This document shows, one piece after another, positions 22,266 through 31,370 of a stretch of 64,000 nucleotides of DNA. The translations under genes were made by a program, and so were the position numbers. Positions within the stretch are counted from its first letter, which is position 1. Every line of letters starts with the position of its first letter. Source of the DNA: an uncultured Clostridia bacterium (GTDB lineage Bacteria > Bacillota > Clostridia > UMGS1883); NCBI GenBank assembly GCA_947626145.1, contig CANQRB010000008.1:1-64000 (forward strand), read 5' to 3'. Under the pieces are notes generated by a model. It ran no database searches. It was not told the origin of the DNA and saw only the letters and a program-made list of their open reading frames with translations.

Positions 22266-23840
22266 CTACAATCTTTTTTCTATCAGGCTGTTAACAATCT
22301 CGTCTTCGCAAAGCTCGCTTGTGCGGTATACCGCATCCGCGAACTTTTCAAGCGAAAATTCAAAACTTTTGCCCCTGTCAAGCAATATTCCCGTGAGCGT
22401 AGTCTTAGTCCTTGCCTTAAATTCGGCAAAGTCAGAAACAAGGCTGTCGGAGACATTGCATTGACCGTCGGTGATAAACACAATGTCCGGCTTGTTAAGC
22501 GAGTTTTCCTCATATATCCGCATACACTCCCTAAGCGGCTTTTCAAAGTTCGTGCCGCCGTTCAGAAAAGTTTCCGCCGCCGTCATGATTTTCTCGGCGT
22601 CGGGCTTTTCGCTTGCGGGGAATATCTCAGTCTTTGTATCTCTCGAAAAATGCACGAGAGCAAAACTGCGCTTTCCAATCACGCACATCTCAAGGAGCAG
22701 CATAGCAACCGCCATGCCCCAAGCGTTGTTTTCACCGAAGGTGGAGCCTGACTCGTCAAGGCAGACTATGACGTCGCCATGACCCTTGCGCTCAAGTTCG
22801 CGCTTGCGATATTGCTTTATCTGCCCGCGCTGCATTTTCTTAAAGAACAAAGGAATGAGTTCGGGTCGGGCGAGATATGACAGTTCCGACGTAAGCGCCC
22901 CGTGAAGGCCGCTCCCCCGTGAAACGTCATATATCTCTCCGCGGCCGTATGTAAAGCCGCTTGTCCTTTTCGCGGTGAGCATTTCCTTAAACCGGCCGAG
23001 GAATTTTGCTATGTATTTCAACTTATAGGAAGCGGACACACGCCGTAATATCTCCGCGTTCAGCGGCGTACGCCGCATTTCTCCGTCGCCGTCACCCCAA
23101 GCCGAGATGATAGCCTTGACTTCCTCGCTCCGCATTCTCGCTTTTTCCACAGAAGCCGATATGACCGCTTTTATCTGAGATTTTTTGCGGGCCATATTTT
23201 CCTCTATAAGTCTGCCGTACATTTCCGACTGTTCGAGCTTACTCTCAAGGCGGTTTGCCAGCTTCACAACTTCTTTTTCGGCCTTTTCGCGCCGCTCCTC
23301 GGGCAGGTCTTGGTATTCGTCAAGCTTATCCCGAAGCTCCGCCGAAAGCTTTTCCGCCGCCTGTTCCAGTTCGCTCATGGCGTTTATCTTTCCCTTGCCG
23401 CCGGTGGCCGCCTCAAGCATCATGTCGAGCTGTTCAAGCACGGTTTCCGAAAACTCCTCGGTGGCCCCGATAGACGGCAGCTCCTTGCCCTCGCATACCG
23501 CCTTAACGGCTCCGTACTGCTCGTCGGCCGTCACCTCGGACAGGATGCGCTTGTTCAGCGTTTTTGCCGTAGTTGACAGCTCTCCGTCAGGTACATACTT
23601 CATGCCAAGCCCGTAAAACGATTGAAAGATGTCGTTGGTAAGGCTGCCGAAGGTGTTGAGCTTCTTTTCGCCAATGGCTTCCATATCCGAAAGCGTGTTG
23701 CTGTCCGCGTGGAGTTCGTCAAAAATCTCCTGCTCAATTTTGGTGGATCTGAGCACCCTGTTTCCCTTGTTTGCGTCGGCGAGGGAATCAAGCCTGCTCA
23801 TCAGGCCGCCGTTAAAAACCTCATATATATTTTTATACAT
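22266..23840 (-). CDS. VWA-domain protein (ViaA/CoxE-like partner of a MoxR ATPase)
   Basis: 524 aa. A long helical N-terminal half (about 1-330) with heptad-like Glu/Lys/Leu segments is followed by a von Willebrand A domain: VIVCLDESGSTFGENNAW (MIDAS Asp-x-Ser-x-Ser), GGTNFEKPL (MIDAS Thr), and PDIVFITDGQCNVSD. VWA proteins of this shape work with MoxR-type AAA ATPases (RavA-ViaA, CoxD-CoxE) to remodel or load metals onto target proteins. The ATPase is encoded upstream at 24312-25676, with SSB between them. The target in this element is unknown. RBS AAAGGAG before ATG 23840. Confidence 0.8.
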   Translation of the reverse strand: MYKNIYEVFNGGLMSRLDSLADANKGNRVLRSTKIEQEIFDELHADSNTLSDMEAIGEKKLNTFGSLTNDIFQSFYGLGMKYVPDGELSTTAKTLNKRILSEVTADEQYGAVKAVCEGKELPSIGATEEFSETVLEQLDMMLEAATGGKGKINAMSELEQAAEKLSAELRDKLDEYQDLPEERREKAEKEVVKLANRLESKLEQSEMYGRLIEENMARKKSQIKAVISASVEKARMRSEEVKAIISAWGDGDGEMRRTPLNAEILRRVSASYKLKYIAKFLGRFKEMLTAKRTSGFTYGRGEIYDVSRGSGLHGALTSELSYLARPELIPLFFKKMQRGQIKQYRKRELERKGHGDVIVCLDESGSTFGENNAWGMAVAMLLLEMCVIGKRSFALVHFSRDTKTEIFPASEKPDAEKIMTAAETFLNGGTNFEKPLRECMRIYEENSLNKPDIVFITDGQCNVSDSLVSDFAEFKARTKTTLTGILLDRGKSFEFSLEKFADAVYRTSELCEDEIVNSLIEKRL

Positions 23841-23908
23841 TCAAATTCTCCTTTTGGAGCCGGAGGCGGGAGGGGTATTGCCGCCTCTCCCGCCGGGCCG
23901 GTCAATTA

Positions 23909-24289
23909 TCAGAAGGGAAGGTCGTCTTCTGCGGATAAGGGCAAATCTCCGGCGCTTAAAGGTTCAACGTCACCGCCGTGCTTTGTGTCGGCAAAGCCGA
24001 CTTCCTCGGCGTTTACACGGAAACCGTAGCGCCGCTGCCCGTCAACCTCGTAGACATACGTTTCAAGCCGTCCCACTACATACACCTGCTTGCCCTTGGT
24101 AAAATACTTTTGGACAAACTCGGCGCTCTTACGCCAGGCGGTAATTGGAAAGAAATCGGCGTTTGGGCCTTTTTCGCTCTTGTACGGGCGATCGACGGCC
24201 AAAGTAAAGCCGGCCTTGAGGGCCTCTCCAACCGTCTTTGTCTCGGGATCCTTGGTGAGCCTTCCGATCATAACAATTTTGTTCAACAT
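23909..24289 (-). CDS. ssb: Single-stranded DNA-binding protein
   Basis: 126 aa from ATG 24289 (MLNKIVMIGRLTKDPE), AAAGGA 8 nt upstream; an ATG 9 bases earlier overlaps the RBS. OB-fold features: IGRLTKDPETK, FTLAVDRPYKSEKG, DFFPITAWRKSAEFVQKYFTKGKQVYVVGRLE. The C-terminal acidic tip AEDDLPF is the conserved protein-docking tail of SSB. It protects element ssDNA during conjugation or replication and recruits partners. Shorter linker than chromosomal SSB, as for mobile-element copies. Confidence 0.93.
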   Translation of the reverse strand: MLNKIVMIGRLTKDPETKTVGEALKAGFTLAVDRPYKSEKGPNADFFPITAWRKSAEFVQKYFTKGKQVYVVGRLETYVYEVDGQRRYGFRVNAEEVGFADTKHGGDVEPLSAGDLPLSAEDDLPF

Positions 24290-24311
24290 ATTTTCCATCC
24301 TTTCTGTATTT

Positions 24312-25676
24312 TCAGGCGCTTAGCCTTTTTCTGTTTTGTAACGTAACGTGTTCGGAATGTACGGTATCATCAACTTCCACGCTTAAGTCCTCCAGCTTTG
24401 TGAGGCAGTCATCAAGGGCATTTTCATCGCTTTCGGGCATATCGTCGGCGCGAAGCTCCGTGGCCTTGATATATATCCTCAAAATTTCCGTGCTGAACTT
24501 CACATAAGACTTGAAGCTTTCCGGTTCGGCCGCGAAGTCGTTGTCAAACGAGTTTTTGCACTCATACGCCATGCTCAGTATGTTGTCTATTTCCGCGCCG
24601 ATGGGATTTTCGCAGAGGTCAAACAAAATCTGAGCGATTTTCTGTATTTCCTCCGGCTTGTTCCAAAAATAGTTTTTGAGAACGAGCAAGTCCTTTGACG
24701 AAACCTCGGCCGCGCCTCTGAGCCATGCTTTAGCCTGCGCCACAGGGTAGAAGCCGAAAAATCTTCTGTCCGAAACGTGGATACCGGCTTTTCTTAGCTC
24801 GCAAAGCACAGAGTCCATAAGCTCGTTTATCGCCGGCGGTATCTTTACCGCCGCAACCTCGCGCTGCATCTCATTAAGCTCCGCGAGCGTTACCGTGGTT
24901 GATATTTCACCGCTTTGACCGTTCTGCTTGCGCTCAAGCACCTCCATTCGGTTTGTCTTGTCCGTCACATAATTGGTCAGAACTTTAAGCTCGAAACGGT
25001 CATAGAGCGGCTTCAATATCTGCTGGGCGGGGTCTGAGAAATCGGGTATCTCGTTTGACGCCGAAAAAAACGATATGACGGGTATATTCACCGTCTGCCC
25101 CTCGTTGGTGTAGACGCGCTCGTTAAGCGCCGTGAGCAGGGAGTTGAGTATACCGTCGTTGGCCTTGAATATCTCGTCAAGGAAAACAATGTCGCTGTCG
25201 GGTATTTTCCCGTCCGTCACGACTTTGGGCGTACTCGCCTTGAGGTGGCAGAGTATGCGCTTCACGTTCTCCAGCTTGTTCGCCGTTTCGGAGGCTTCGA
25301 TGAGAGACATATCGTCTTTGTCCGCGATATAGTCCCGATACCGTTCCTCGACCTTATTGTAGAGTTCGGCATATATCGGATCCCTCATCAGCTCATCTCT
25401 CGGCATACTGCCGGGAATAAGACTTGAAAGATCCAGCCGGCCGAAGAGCTGCTCCTCGTCGGTCTGCTTGGACATGAGCCGCTCAAACTGACGTGCGCCG
25501 GTTATCCGCTTGCGGAATTGGTTGACGCAGTAGCTTTTGGCTTGACCGGTATCGCCCAAAATGAAAAGGTTTTTGCCGGTGAGGAGAGCAATGGCTATGC
25601 ACTCCACAAGCTCCTCGCGCTCGGCGGCGTCGCGGTTTACCTCGGCCATTATGTCGAGCATTTTCTGACTATTCAT
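24312..25676 (-). CDS. MoxR/RavA-type AAA ATPase
   Basis: 454 aa. Walker A GDTGQAKS at residues 41-48, a RavA-like RLMSKQTDEEQLFGRLDLSSL loop, Walker B DIVFLDEIFKANDGILNSLLTALNER near 170, sensor 1 FFSASNE, and an arginine-rich PLYDRFELKV segment. MoxR ATPases act as chaperone-like remodelers together with a VWA protein, here the protein encoded at 22266-23840. Helical C-terminal 180 residues. RBS AAGGGGG before ATG 25676. A MoxR-VWA pair inside a replication operon suggests a role in assembling or activating an element complex; this is inferred. Confidence 0.85.
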   Translation of the reverse strand: MNSQKMLDIMAEVNRDAAEREELVECIAIALLTGKNLFILGDTGQAKSYCVNQFRKRITGARQFERLMSKQTDEEQLFGRLDLSSLIPGSMPRDELMRDPIYAELYNKVEERYRDYIADKDDMSLIEASETANKLENVKRILCHLKASTPKVVTDGKIPDSDIVFLDEIFKANDGILNSLLTALNERVYTNEGQTVNIPVISFFSASNEIPDFSDPAQQILKPLYDRFELKVLTNYVTDKTNRMEVLERKQNGQSGEISTTVTLAELNEMQREVAAVKIPPAINELMDSVLCELRKAGIHVSDRRFFGFYPVAQAKAWLRGAAEVSSKDLLVLKNYFWNKPEEIQKIAQILFDLCENPIGAEIDNILSMAYECKNSFDNDFAAEPESFKSYVKFSTEILRIYIKATELRADDMPESDENALDDCLTKLEDLSVEVDDTVHSEHVTLQNRKRLSA

Positions 25677-25688
25677 GTCTTCGCCCCC

Positions 25689-26234
25689 TTATATGAACGG
25701 GAAGCCGCGGCGGAGGGTATCTACCTTCTTTGCAAGCTTGACGTACTTTTTCCTGCTGCTTACTTCCGCAAACATACTGAACCATTTACAGCACAGTCTT
25801 GTAAAAGCCTGCTGCAGGGTTCGGTGGCTTCGCAGAGCGGCATTTATGAAATCATCATTGGTTTTGCAGCGCCTCAGATAATGCTCCATAAACTCCGCCG
25901 CTCCGGCATGATCGTCCGGCGAAAAGGCAAACTCCTTGGGCGCATATCTCGCACTAAGCTCCTTTCGGGCCGGCATATCGCTGTCATCCAAAAGCTCGCC
26001 AATATTTCTTGCGTATATGACGGACGCCTCGTTACGGTCGTCGAACACATTCTGACCGGCGAGGGCTTTCAGCCATTCAACGCAAAGAAGGGTGAAGTTT
26101 TGTTTTATGTCGCTGCCGCGCAACATCATTTCGTTGCAAAACGCCACGTTCACCGAGCTATAGGTGTTAAGGTAGAGGAAGAACGCCGTTGCGGCCTCGC
26201 CGCCGTTTCCTAAATCTTTTACTTCTATGTACAT
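25689..26234 (-). CDS. Hypothetical protein with an internal duplication
   Basis: 181 aa, RBS AAAGGGAG before ATG 26234. Two segments look like repeats: one around residue 30 (FCNEMMLRG...QNFTLLCVEWLKALA) and one around 125 (FINAALRSH...QAFTRLCCKWFSMFA), sharing F-x-N, Leu-Arg, Gln-x-Phe-Thr-x-Leu-Cys and Trp. Between them is a charged linker. Helical throughout with no membrane segment. It stands directly before the MoxR gene and could be a substrate or adaptor of the MoxR-VWA pair. No known family recognised. Confidence 0.65.
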   Translation of the reverse strand: MYIEVKDLGNGGEAATAFFLYLNTYSSVNVAFCNEMMLRGSDIKQNFTLLCVEWLKALAGQNVFDDRNEASVIYARNIGELLDDSDMPARKELSARYAPKEFAFSPDDHAGAAEFMEHYLRRCKTNDDFINAALRSHRTLQQAFTRLCCKWFSMFAEVSSRKKYVKLAKKVDTLRRGFPFI

Positions 26235-26237
26235 TTT

Positions 26238-26453
26238 TTACTCCCTTTCTTTTTTTGCCGAACGATTTTTGCCGGGATAAGCTATGAACTCCTGCCGAGA
26301 ACCCTCTATAATAGAAAATTCAGCACGGAGAAGATAATGCGTTTCAAGCTCTTGATAACTTCTGATAAGATCAACGGCCGCCTCGCGGGTTAATGTTTCG
26401 GCCATCAACTCATTGTCTTTTATGACATAAAACCTACAGCTTTTGTCCTTCAT
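26238..26453 (-). CDS. Small hypothetical protein, 71 aa
   Basis: Starts at ATG 26453 (MKDKSCRFYVIKDNELM) with GAAAGGAG upstream; the open frame further upstream overlaps the next gene and is not used. One strand-turn-strand, a helix (TREAAVDLIRSYQELE), another strand (LLRAEFSIIEGSRQEF) and a basic tail (PGKNRSAKKERE). The layout resembles small ICE proteins that read like degenerate DNA-binding or RHH-type folds, but I cannot name a family. It ends 4 bp before the 181-aa gene. Confidence 0.6.
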   Translation of the reverse strand: MKDKSCRFYVIKDNELMAETLTREAAVDLIRSYQELETHYLLRAEFSIIEGSRQEFIAYPGKNRSAKKERE

Positions 26454-26472
26454 AGTTTCGCTCCTTTCACGG

Positions 26473-26988
26473 TTAAATGGCAAACGCGCCCCAGTCTTGA
26501 AAGCCTCCGACTTGATAAACACCGTCGTCGAAATCATTTTCGGTCACGGAGTCCGGTAAATTAACATCCCGCTTGAACAACTCAAAAGTGGGATATTCGG
26601 TTTTATCCCAATACCACTCTATCCAGTCCACACATTTATCCGCAATACATTCACCGTTTTGGTAAATATAGTGTTCCTGAAATCCGATGCCGGGTTCTGA
26701 CGAATAGGCTTCCATGGTGATATGAAGCTCTCTTGAGTTTTCCGCAAACAAATCTTTGCCGCTAGAATATCCTGACTTTCTGCAGCAGGTTTCTAAGGAC
26801 CATGCGCAGTCGCCGGATAATATCATATAGTATTCGGACTCCGAGCCGCCTTGTTCGTCAATGTTTACCGGTTCAAACAACCGGCAGAAATGTTTTGGGT
26901 CATCATCGTGACACATTCTTTCAAACCATTGTTCACAGCTTTCACGCGTTCCTTTGATCTTCATTTCATATCGGCAATAGTTTGCCAT
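26473..26988 (-). CDS. YubB/DUF1281-like ferredoxin-fold protein
   Basis: 171 aa. The start MANYCRYEMKIKGTRESCEQWFERM and later CCRKSGYSSGKDLFAENSRELHITMEAYSSEPGIGFQEHYIY resemble the plasmid-borne YubB/Api92-like family, with a ferredoxin-like alpha/beta fold and an aromatic acidic second half (DWIEWYWDKTEYPTFELFKRD). Despite the name there is no iron-sulfur motif. Family members occur on conjugative plasmids and phages, function unknown. Assignment rests on my recollection of the N-terminal pattern. Located between the DnaN-like gene and a 71-aa gene of operon 2. Confidence 0.6.
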   Translation of the reverse strand: MANYCRYEMKIKGTRESCEQWFERMCHDDDPKHFCRLFEPVNIDEQGGSESEYYMILSGDCAWSLETCCRKSGYSSGKDLFAENSRELHITMEAYSSEPGIGFQEHYIYQNGECIADKCVDWIEWYWDKTEYPTFELFKRDVNLPDSVTENDFDDGVYQVGGFQDWGAFAI

Positions 26989-27008
26989 AATGCTTTACCG
27001 TCCTTTCA

Positions 27009-28160
27009 TCAAGCTGCCTCGGCGGGCTTCTTCTTCTTTTCCTTTTTTGTTGACGAGCCGAGCTTTACCTCGGCGGGCTTTATCTTTGGCGACGCCATAT
27101 ACCGGGTACATTCGTCCATGGCAAGGAGATAGCCCATGTCGGAGACGGATATTATCGTTTCTCCTGTCACAGCCTTGAACATTTCCTTAATCTCCTTCGG
27201 CGAGTAGTAAAAGGTCATATCGCCGCCGTGTTCAATAACAACGGCGTCGATTTCCTCTCTGCCGCGGCTCACCTCATTTTCGGTGGATAGACGGATAGAA
27301 CTGCCCGTCAGCTCCATCTTTACGGTAGAAGTCCGTTCGCCCATAGCCGCCATGTCGGCTATGCGGTCGGCGTGGGCCTTGAGATTTTCGTTGTCCACTT
27401 TGGCGACAAATACGGGCTTTATGGAGCTAAGCAGCTTGTCCGTGTCAATATACGTTCCCGGTATCCGGCAGGCGCTGAACAGCAGACCTTCCTTCATAAA
27501 GACCACTCTTGTGCCGCAGCTGCCGACTTCAAGCTCGTCGTCATAGGTTATTGCGCTGACGAGATTGGATATATTGCCCTTGGGAAGTATGACGTCCAAA
27601 TCTCCCGTTCCTTCGCGTTTGGCTTCCGCAACGGACATACGCCTTGTGTCACAGGCCGTCATCCGCACTTTTTTACCGTCTGCCTTCAGATGCAGACCGC
27701 AGAGTACCGGACTATTCTTGTCCGTTGACACTGCAAAGCCTGTGCGTTCATAAAGCCGCTTCAGTCCTGTGATCTTCACTGTTTCGTCGGGGAAGGGTAT
27801 CACCGTTTCGGGAAAGCCCTTAACATCCATACAGCCAAGATCGTACTCCGTGGTTCCGCACTGTAAATGTACCGGCGATTTGCCGCTGACGCTGACTGTA
27901 ACATTCTCTCCGCCGAGCCTTTCGACTATCTGAAAAAGCTGACGGGCACGAAGAAGTGTACTTCCGCCTTCTTCGATATTGGTCTTGTACTTTCGCTGTA
28001 TGGCGCACTCCAAATTGTTGGCTGTCAGATAAACGCAGCCGTCGTCCTCGTTGGCCTCCAGCTTAAAGCACATCAATTCGTTTATCACGCTTGTCACGGG
28101 AACGACCTTTATCATGGATTTAAGCATTTCATAAAAGATTTTTCTGTCAACAGTAAACTT
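27009..28160 (-). CDS. DNA polymerase III beta subunit (sliding clamp) homologue
   Basis: 383 aa from ATG 28160 (MKFTVDRKIFYEMLKSMI), AAAGGTG 12 nt upstream. Three-domain clamp pattern: VYLTANNLECAIQRKYKTN and LLRARQLFQIVERL in domain I, TGLKRLYERTGFAVSTDKNSPVLCGLHL and VRMTACDTRRMSVAEAK in domain II (matching DnaN D-x-HRL-like site, here DTRRM), and a domain III with YYSPKEIKEMFKAVTGETIIS. C-terminal Lys-rich tail (STKKEKKKKPAEAA). A second clamp on a mobile element may recruit host or element polymerases to element DNA, possibly the Y-family polymerase at 13173. Divergent from chromosomal DnaN. Confidence 0.85.
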   Translation of the reverse strand, partial: KFTVDRKIFYEMLKSMIKVVPVTSVINELMCFKLEANEDDGCVYLTANNLECAIQRKYKTNIEEGGSTLLRARQLFQIVERLGGENVTVSVSGKSPVHLQCGTTEYDLGCMDVKGFPETVIPFPDETVKITGLKRLYERTGFAVSTDKNSPVLCGLHLKADGKKVRMTACDTRRMSVAEAKREGTGDLDVILPKGNISNLVSAITYDDELEVGSCGTRVVFMKEGLLFSACRIPGTYIDTDKLLSSIKPVFVAKVDNENLKAHADRIADMAAMGERTSTVKMELTGSSIRLSTENEVSRGREEIDAVVIEHGGDMTFYYSPKEIKEMFKAVTGETIISVSDMGYLLAMDECTRYMASPKIKPAEVKLGSSTKKEKKKKPAEAA

Positions 28161-28185
28161 CATAAAAACAAACAACACCTTTCTT

Positions 28186-31179
28186 TTATACGGCAATATC
28201 AAACAGCGTTAGCTGTCCGCTCACCGTTTCATAAAGCTTGATCGGCTTAACCTCAATAGCCGGCATACGGATAATCTCGGGTTTGTCGGATTCCTGTTTT
28301 TCTTCCGGCCTTTCCTCCGGAAGGTTCATATACTTCGACATATCCTCCGTTTTGCCGCCGCGGTCATTGATTATCGCCATTTTCTTAAACATTTCGGCCA
28401 CGTCCTCGACCTCATCCCTGATGCCGAGGGTCAGCTCCTTTGCCAGTTGAGAAGTCATGTCGCGGCAGTCGCTCATTGCAGCCAGCCCTTCTTCGGAGAA
28501 GTTCCCCTCAACCAAGGTTGCCGCCGCGAGCTTTGATGCCATAAGCTTTATGGCCCGCGCCTGCATGGTTCCCTTGTAGTACATGATGTAGACCTCGATC
28601 CTTGGAGCGGTCTGGTTTATTCGCCATGACCGGCGTGACGACTGACGGAAGGTGAACAGGTTATACCCTATGTTATAGAAAACAAGGGTAGTAAAATCGT
28701 TCAAATCCAGTCCCGTCTCCACAAGAGAGGGATTGGTTATGAGGACGTCAAGACCGCCTTCGACCTTTGACCGTACCCATTCCTCCCGCTTTTCCGGCTT
28801 TACGTTTTGTTCAAGCACCGCAACTCTGTACCCCTTTTCCGAAAGGAGTTTTACGAGCTTTTCCTGTGAGTCGATGCCGACCCAGCTGGTGTAGATAAGC
28901 ACACGGTCGCCCTTATTGACCTTTTTTTCAACTATGTCAAGCACCGCCGTATCTTTTTCGTGCAGCTCGTCTATGGTCGAAAGGTCTTTAGGGGCTATCA
29001 GCACAGAATCGGGATTGCCCGGTTCACATATCGGCTCCGCCCCATAAGGTTGATCCGAGTATGTCGTGAGCAGGCTAAGGTACTTTGACATAAGTTTTCT
29101 CGCATTCTGCCTGCGAGGCCCGACATTATCCCGAAAGGATTTCTGGATGAGTTTATATTCGTCCATAATATCCTCGCGCAAGTTCAGCTCCACAGGTATC
29201 TCCTCATAGTCCGGCAGATTTTTGCCCATATCGTTAAGGGACAAAAACACCGCGCTGTCGATGAGGAAGCGGGAATACACCAAAGGCGACACTCCGGGGA
29301 GCAGTCTGTCACGGATCTTTCGCCTTTTAGTGCGGCTGTTGGCGTTATACTCGTCGTCCTCCACCTGAAACACGCTCTCCGTAACTCCGTACTCCGAGTT
29401 GAACGCGGCCTGATCCTTAAATTTCTTGTTGTCGGCCAGCATAAGCGCCGGCGCGATACGGTAAAGAAGATAAAACAAGCCGCTGGAATAGCCGTTAATG
29501 AGCGTTGCCGTCATGCCGATGACCTTTTTGGCGCAACCCGCGAGAGTCTCCATGGCTCCGCCCTGACCACTGTCGCCCTTATACAGGTGCAGCTCGTCAA
29601 GTATCACGCCGTCAAGGCTCTTGATTTGCCGGGCAATGTATTCGCTCATGGGATAGCGGACACAGGCGCCAACCGGGTGCATAACTTGTTTTGGGTTATC
29701 GGCTATCTTGATTATCTTTTCAATGACGGTTTTGTTTTTCGCTTTCTCGATATGGTTCTCGGCGAAGTCGCGGTACACGAAGCCGTAGCCGCCTATCTTG
29801 ACCCACTTGTTATGGCGGATATTGCCGTCATTGGGGTTGCAGGCCGTCCACAGAGGCGCACCGCAATGTTCGCATTTATGGTTCTGCGAGTTTTCCCTCA
29901 TGAAGAAAAACTGATCGGCCCTAACCCAGTATAGGGCACCGTCGTCCTTGACCTCCATTTCAATTATTTCTCCGCAGGATGGGCAGACGTAAGCCCGCTT
30001 TGACTTTGAGTACACCGCCGCCGGCCTTCTCATATATCCGTCGCGGGCACGTTCCTTGGAAAGAATGAGGTAAACGCTTTTCTTTCCCCGAAGATAGTCC
30101 GCATACACGGCGTCAATGTCGGCGAGGCTGCGAACTATGGCCGCCTTGGTATTCGGCAGAGTTTCCTCGATTTCCCGCACCCACTTTTTCGTTAGGTGAG
30201 AGGGGCAAAGCACGGCGTTAAAACTCTTTTTAAGATTTTGATGCGCCGCCATTGCCACTGAGCCTATCTTAGTCTTTCCGCTGCCGCACTCGGCCACCAC
30301 TATCCCGACCTTGGACTTGTCAAGCCTACGCTTTAACGCTTCGGCCACGGCAAGCTGGGCCGGATAGAGGCTGTAGCCCACGTTCCTGTAGATATGCCCG
30401 TTTATATCCTTGATACTTTCGCATATCTCCTCGGAGGCCGGGTCAAAAAGCGGACTGAAAGAGCTTTTGATACGGTTCGCCACCGTGACGCCGTAAGCTT
30501 CAAGATACTGCGTTACGCTTTCGATATTCTCGAAGCCGCCGGGCCATGCGCCGGGAATGGCGATCTGACCCGACTTTATTCCGTCACCTACAATATCGAA
30601 CATTTCCCTGTCGTCACCGTACATGGCGATTTGATAGGCGTCAAACCTTGTGCCGCCGGCAGTCACTACCTCAAGGGGGACAAGGACGCCCTTGTTCACA
30701 CACTCTTTGAGAATGTAGTCCTTAAACTCGGGTATTAGCGGAACCGACGTTTTTCTGTCAAGCTCCTCATACAGAGCGTCGCTGTCTCCTTCCGGACAGA
30801 AGATATACATTTTCCTCCTAACATCGGGATTGCTGACCTCCGAGGCCGAATTGTTTTCGATTTCCCCGGCCTCGTCGTCCTTGATGATGACCGTGGACTC
30901 CGCGTAAATACCGTCATGAGTTACCTTATCTCGGTATTTTTTCGCATCCGTGAAAACCGTCACCGCCTGACCGTCAATGAGCGCGCTGAAGCGTATACCG
31001 CTTTTTATCGCGTCGCTGAAACCTCTAACCTGTTCCGGATACCCGCCGAAGCGAATAGCGGTGAGCGTCCTTCCGCCTTTGTCCTTCCGATACACCAAAG
31101 TGTCGGCATAACACTCCAGCAGTATCGACCTTTCCGTGTCACTGTACCTGATAGGAGCCAGCGACTTCATTTTCCACAT
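28186..31179 (-). CDS. SF2 helicase with zinc ribbons, first large gene of operon 2
   Basis: 997 aa. A 260-aa N-terminal region is followed by a Q-like motif LYPAQLAVAEAL, Walker A AECGSGKT near residue 300, and motif Ia CPSHLTKKWVREIEE. An insert has two zinc-ribbon knuckles (CPSCGEII and CEHCGAPL). The DEAH-like box is VILDELHLYKG, then motif III MTATLING. The second RecA domain shows VLIYTSWVGID, LITNPSLVETGLDL and an Arg-rich motif VI (QSSRRSWRINQ). This is an SNF2/RapA-like SF2 helicase, probably acting on element DNA or clearing bound proteins. ATG 31179 is preceded by GAGGAGG. Related large helicases occur in other Clostridia ICEs. Confidence 0.85.
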   Translation of the reverse strand: MWKMKSLAPIRYSDTERSILLECYADTLVYRKDKGGRTLTAIRFGGYPEQVRGFSDAIKSGIRFSALIDGQAVTVFTDAKKYRDKVTHDGIYAESTVIIKDDEAGEIENNSASEVSNPDVRRKMYIFCPEGDSDALYEELDRKTSVPLIPEFKDYILKECVNKGVLVPLEVVTAGGTRFDAYQIAMYGDDREMFDIVGDGIKSGQIAIPGAWPGGFENIESVTQYLEAYGVTVANRIKSSFSPLFDPASEEICESIKDINGHIYRNVGYSLYPAQLAVAEALKRRLDKSKVGIVVAECGSGKTKIGSVAMAAHQNLKKSFNAVLCPSHLTKKWVREIEETLPNTKAAIVRSLADIDAVYADYLRGKKSVYLILSKERARDGYMRRPAAVYSKSKRAYVCPSCGEIIEMEVKDDGALYWVRADQFFFMRENSQNHKCEHCGAPLWTACNPNDGNIRHNKWVKIGGYGFVYRDFAENHIEKAKNKTVIEKIIKIADNPKQVMHPVGACVRYPMSEYIARQIKSLDGVILDELHLYKGDSGQGGAMETLAGCAKKVIGMTATLINGYSSGLFYLLYRIAPALMLADNKKFKDQAAFNSEYGVTESVFQVEDDEYNANSRTKRRKIRDRLLPGVSPLVYSRFLIDSAVFLSLNDMGKNLPDYEEIPVELNLREDIMDEYKLIQKSFRDNVGPRRQNARKLMSKYLSLLTTYSDQPYGAEPICEPGNPDSVLIAPKDLSTIDELHEKDTAVLDIVEKKVNKGDRVLIYTSWVGIDSQEKLVKLLSEKGYRVAVLEQNVKPEKREEWVRSKVEGGLDVLITNPSLVETGLDLNDFTTLVFYNIGYNLFTFRQSSRRSWRINQTAPRIEVYIMYYKGTMQARAIKLMASKLAAATLVEGNFSEEGLAAMSDCRDMTSQLAKELTLGIRDEVEDVAEMFKKMAIINDRGGKTEDMSKYMNLPEERPEEKQESDKPEIIRMPAIEVKPIKLYETVSGQLTLFDIAV

Positions 31180-31185
31180 TTGTTC

Positions 31186-31257
31186 TTACCTCCTCGTGAC
31201 TTTCTTTTTACCCTGAACATTTAAACTTCCTTTTCGTTTTATTGTCCATTTTGCCAT
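31186..31257 (-). CDS. Possible 23-aa leader peptide before the helicase gene
   Basis: ATG 31257 encodes a very basic peptide starting MAKWTIKRKGSL and ending KKKVTRR; its TAA stop overlaps the helicase RBS (GAGGAGGTAA). The nearest RBS (AAGGAGG) is about 21 nt from its ATG, too far for efficient initiation, so it may be chance or a weakly translated coupling peptide. Confidence 0.25.
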   Translation of the reverse strand: MAKWTIKRKGSLNVQGKKKVTRR

Positions 31258-31285
31258 TTTAATGTCCCAACGGAACCGCCTCCTT

Positions 31286-31342
31286 AAAAAATTTTTATAC
31301 AAAAACCACACAGTTCGCCCAAAAGGCTACGCTGTGTGGTTT
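31286..31342 (-). terminator. Leader hairpin 2 (copy 2) with T-rich tail
   Basis: Minus strand AACCACACAG pairs with CTGTGTGGTT, followed by TTTGTATAAAAATTTTTT and then the AAGGAGG sequence. Closing pairs differ from copy 1 in a compensatory way. Confidence 0.6.
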
Positions 31343-31370
31343 GTATCCTGTATTTAATTTTTACGCCCTT

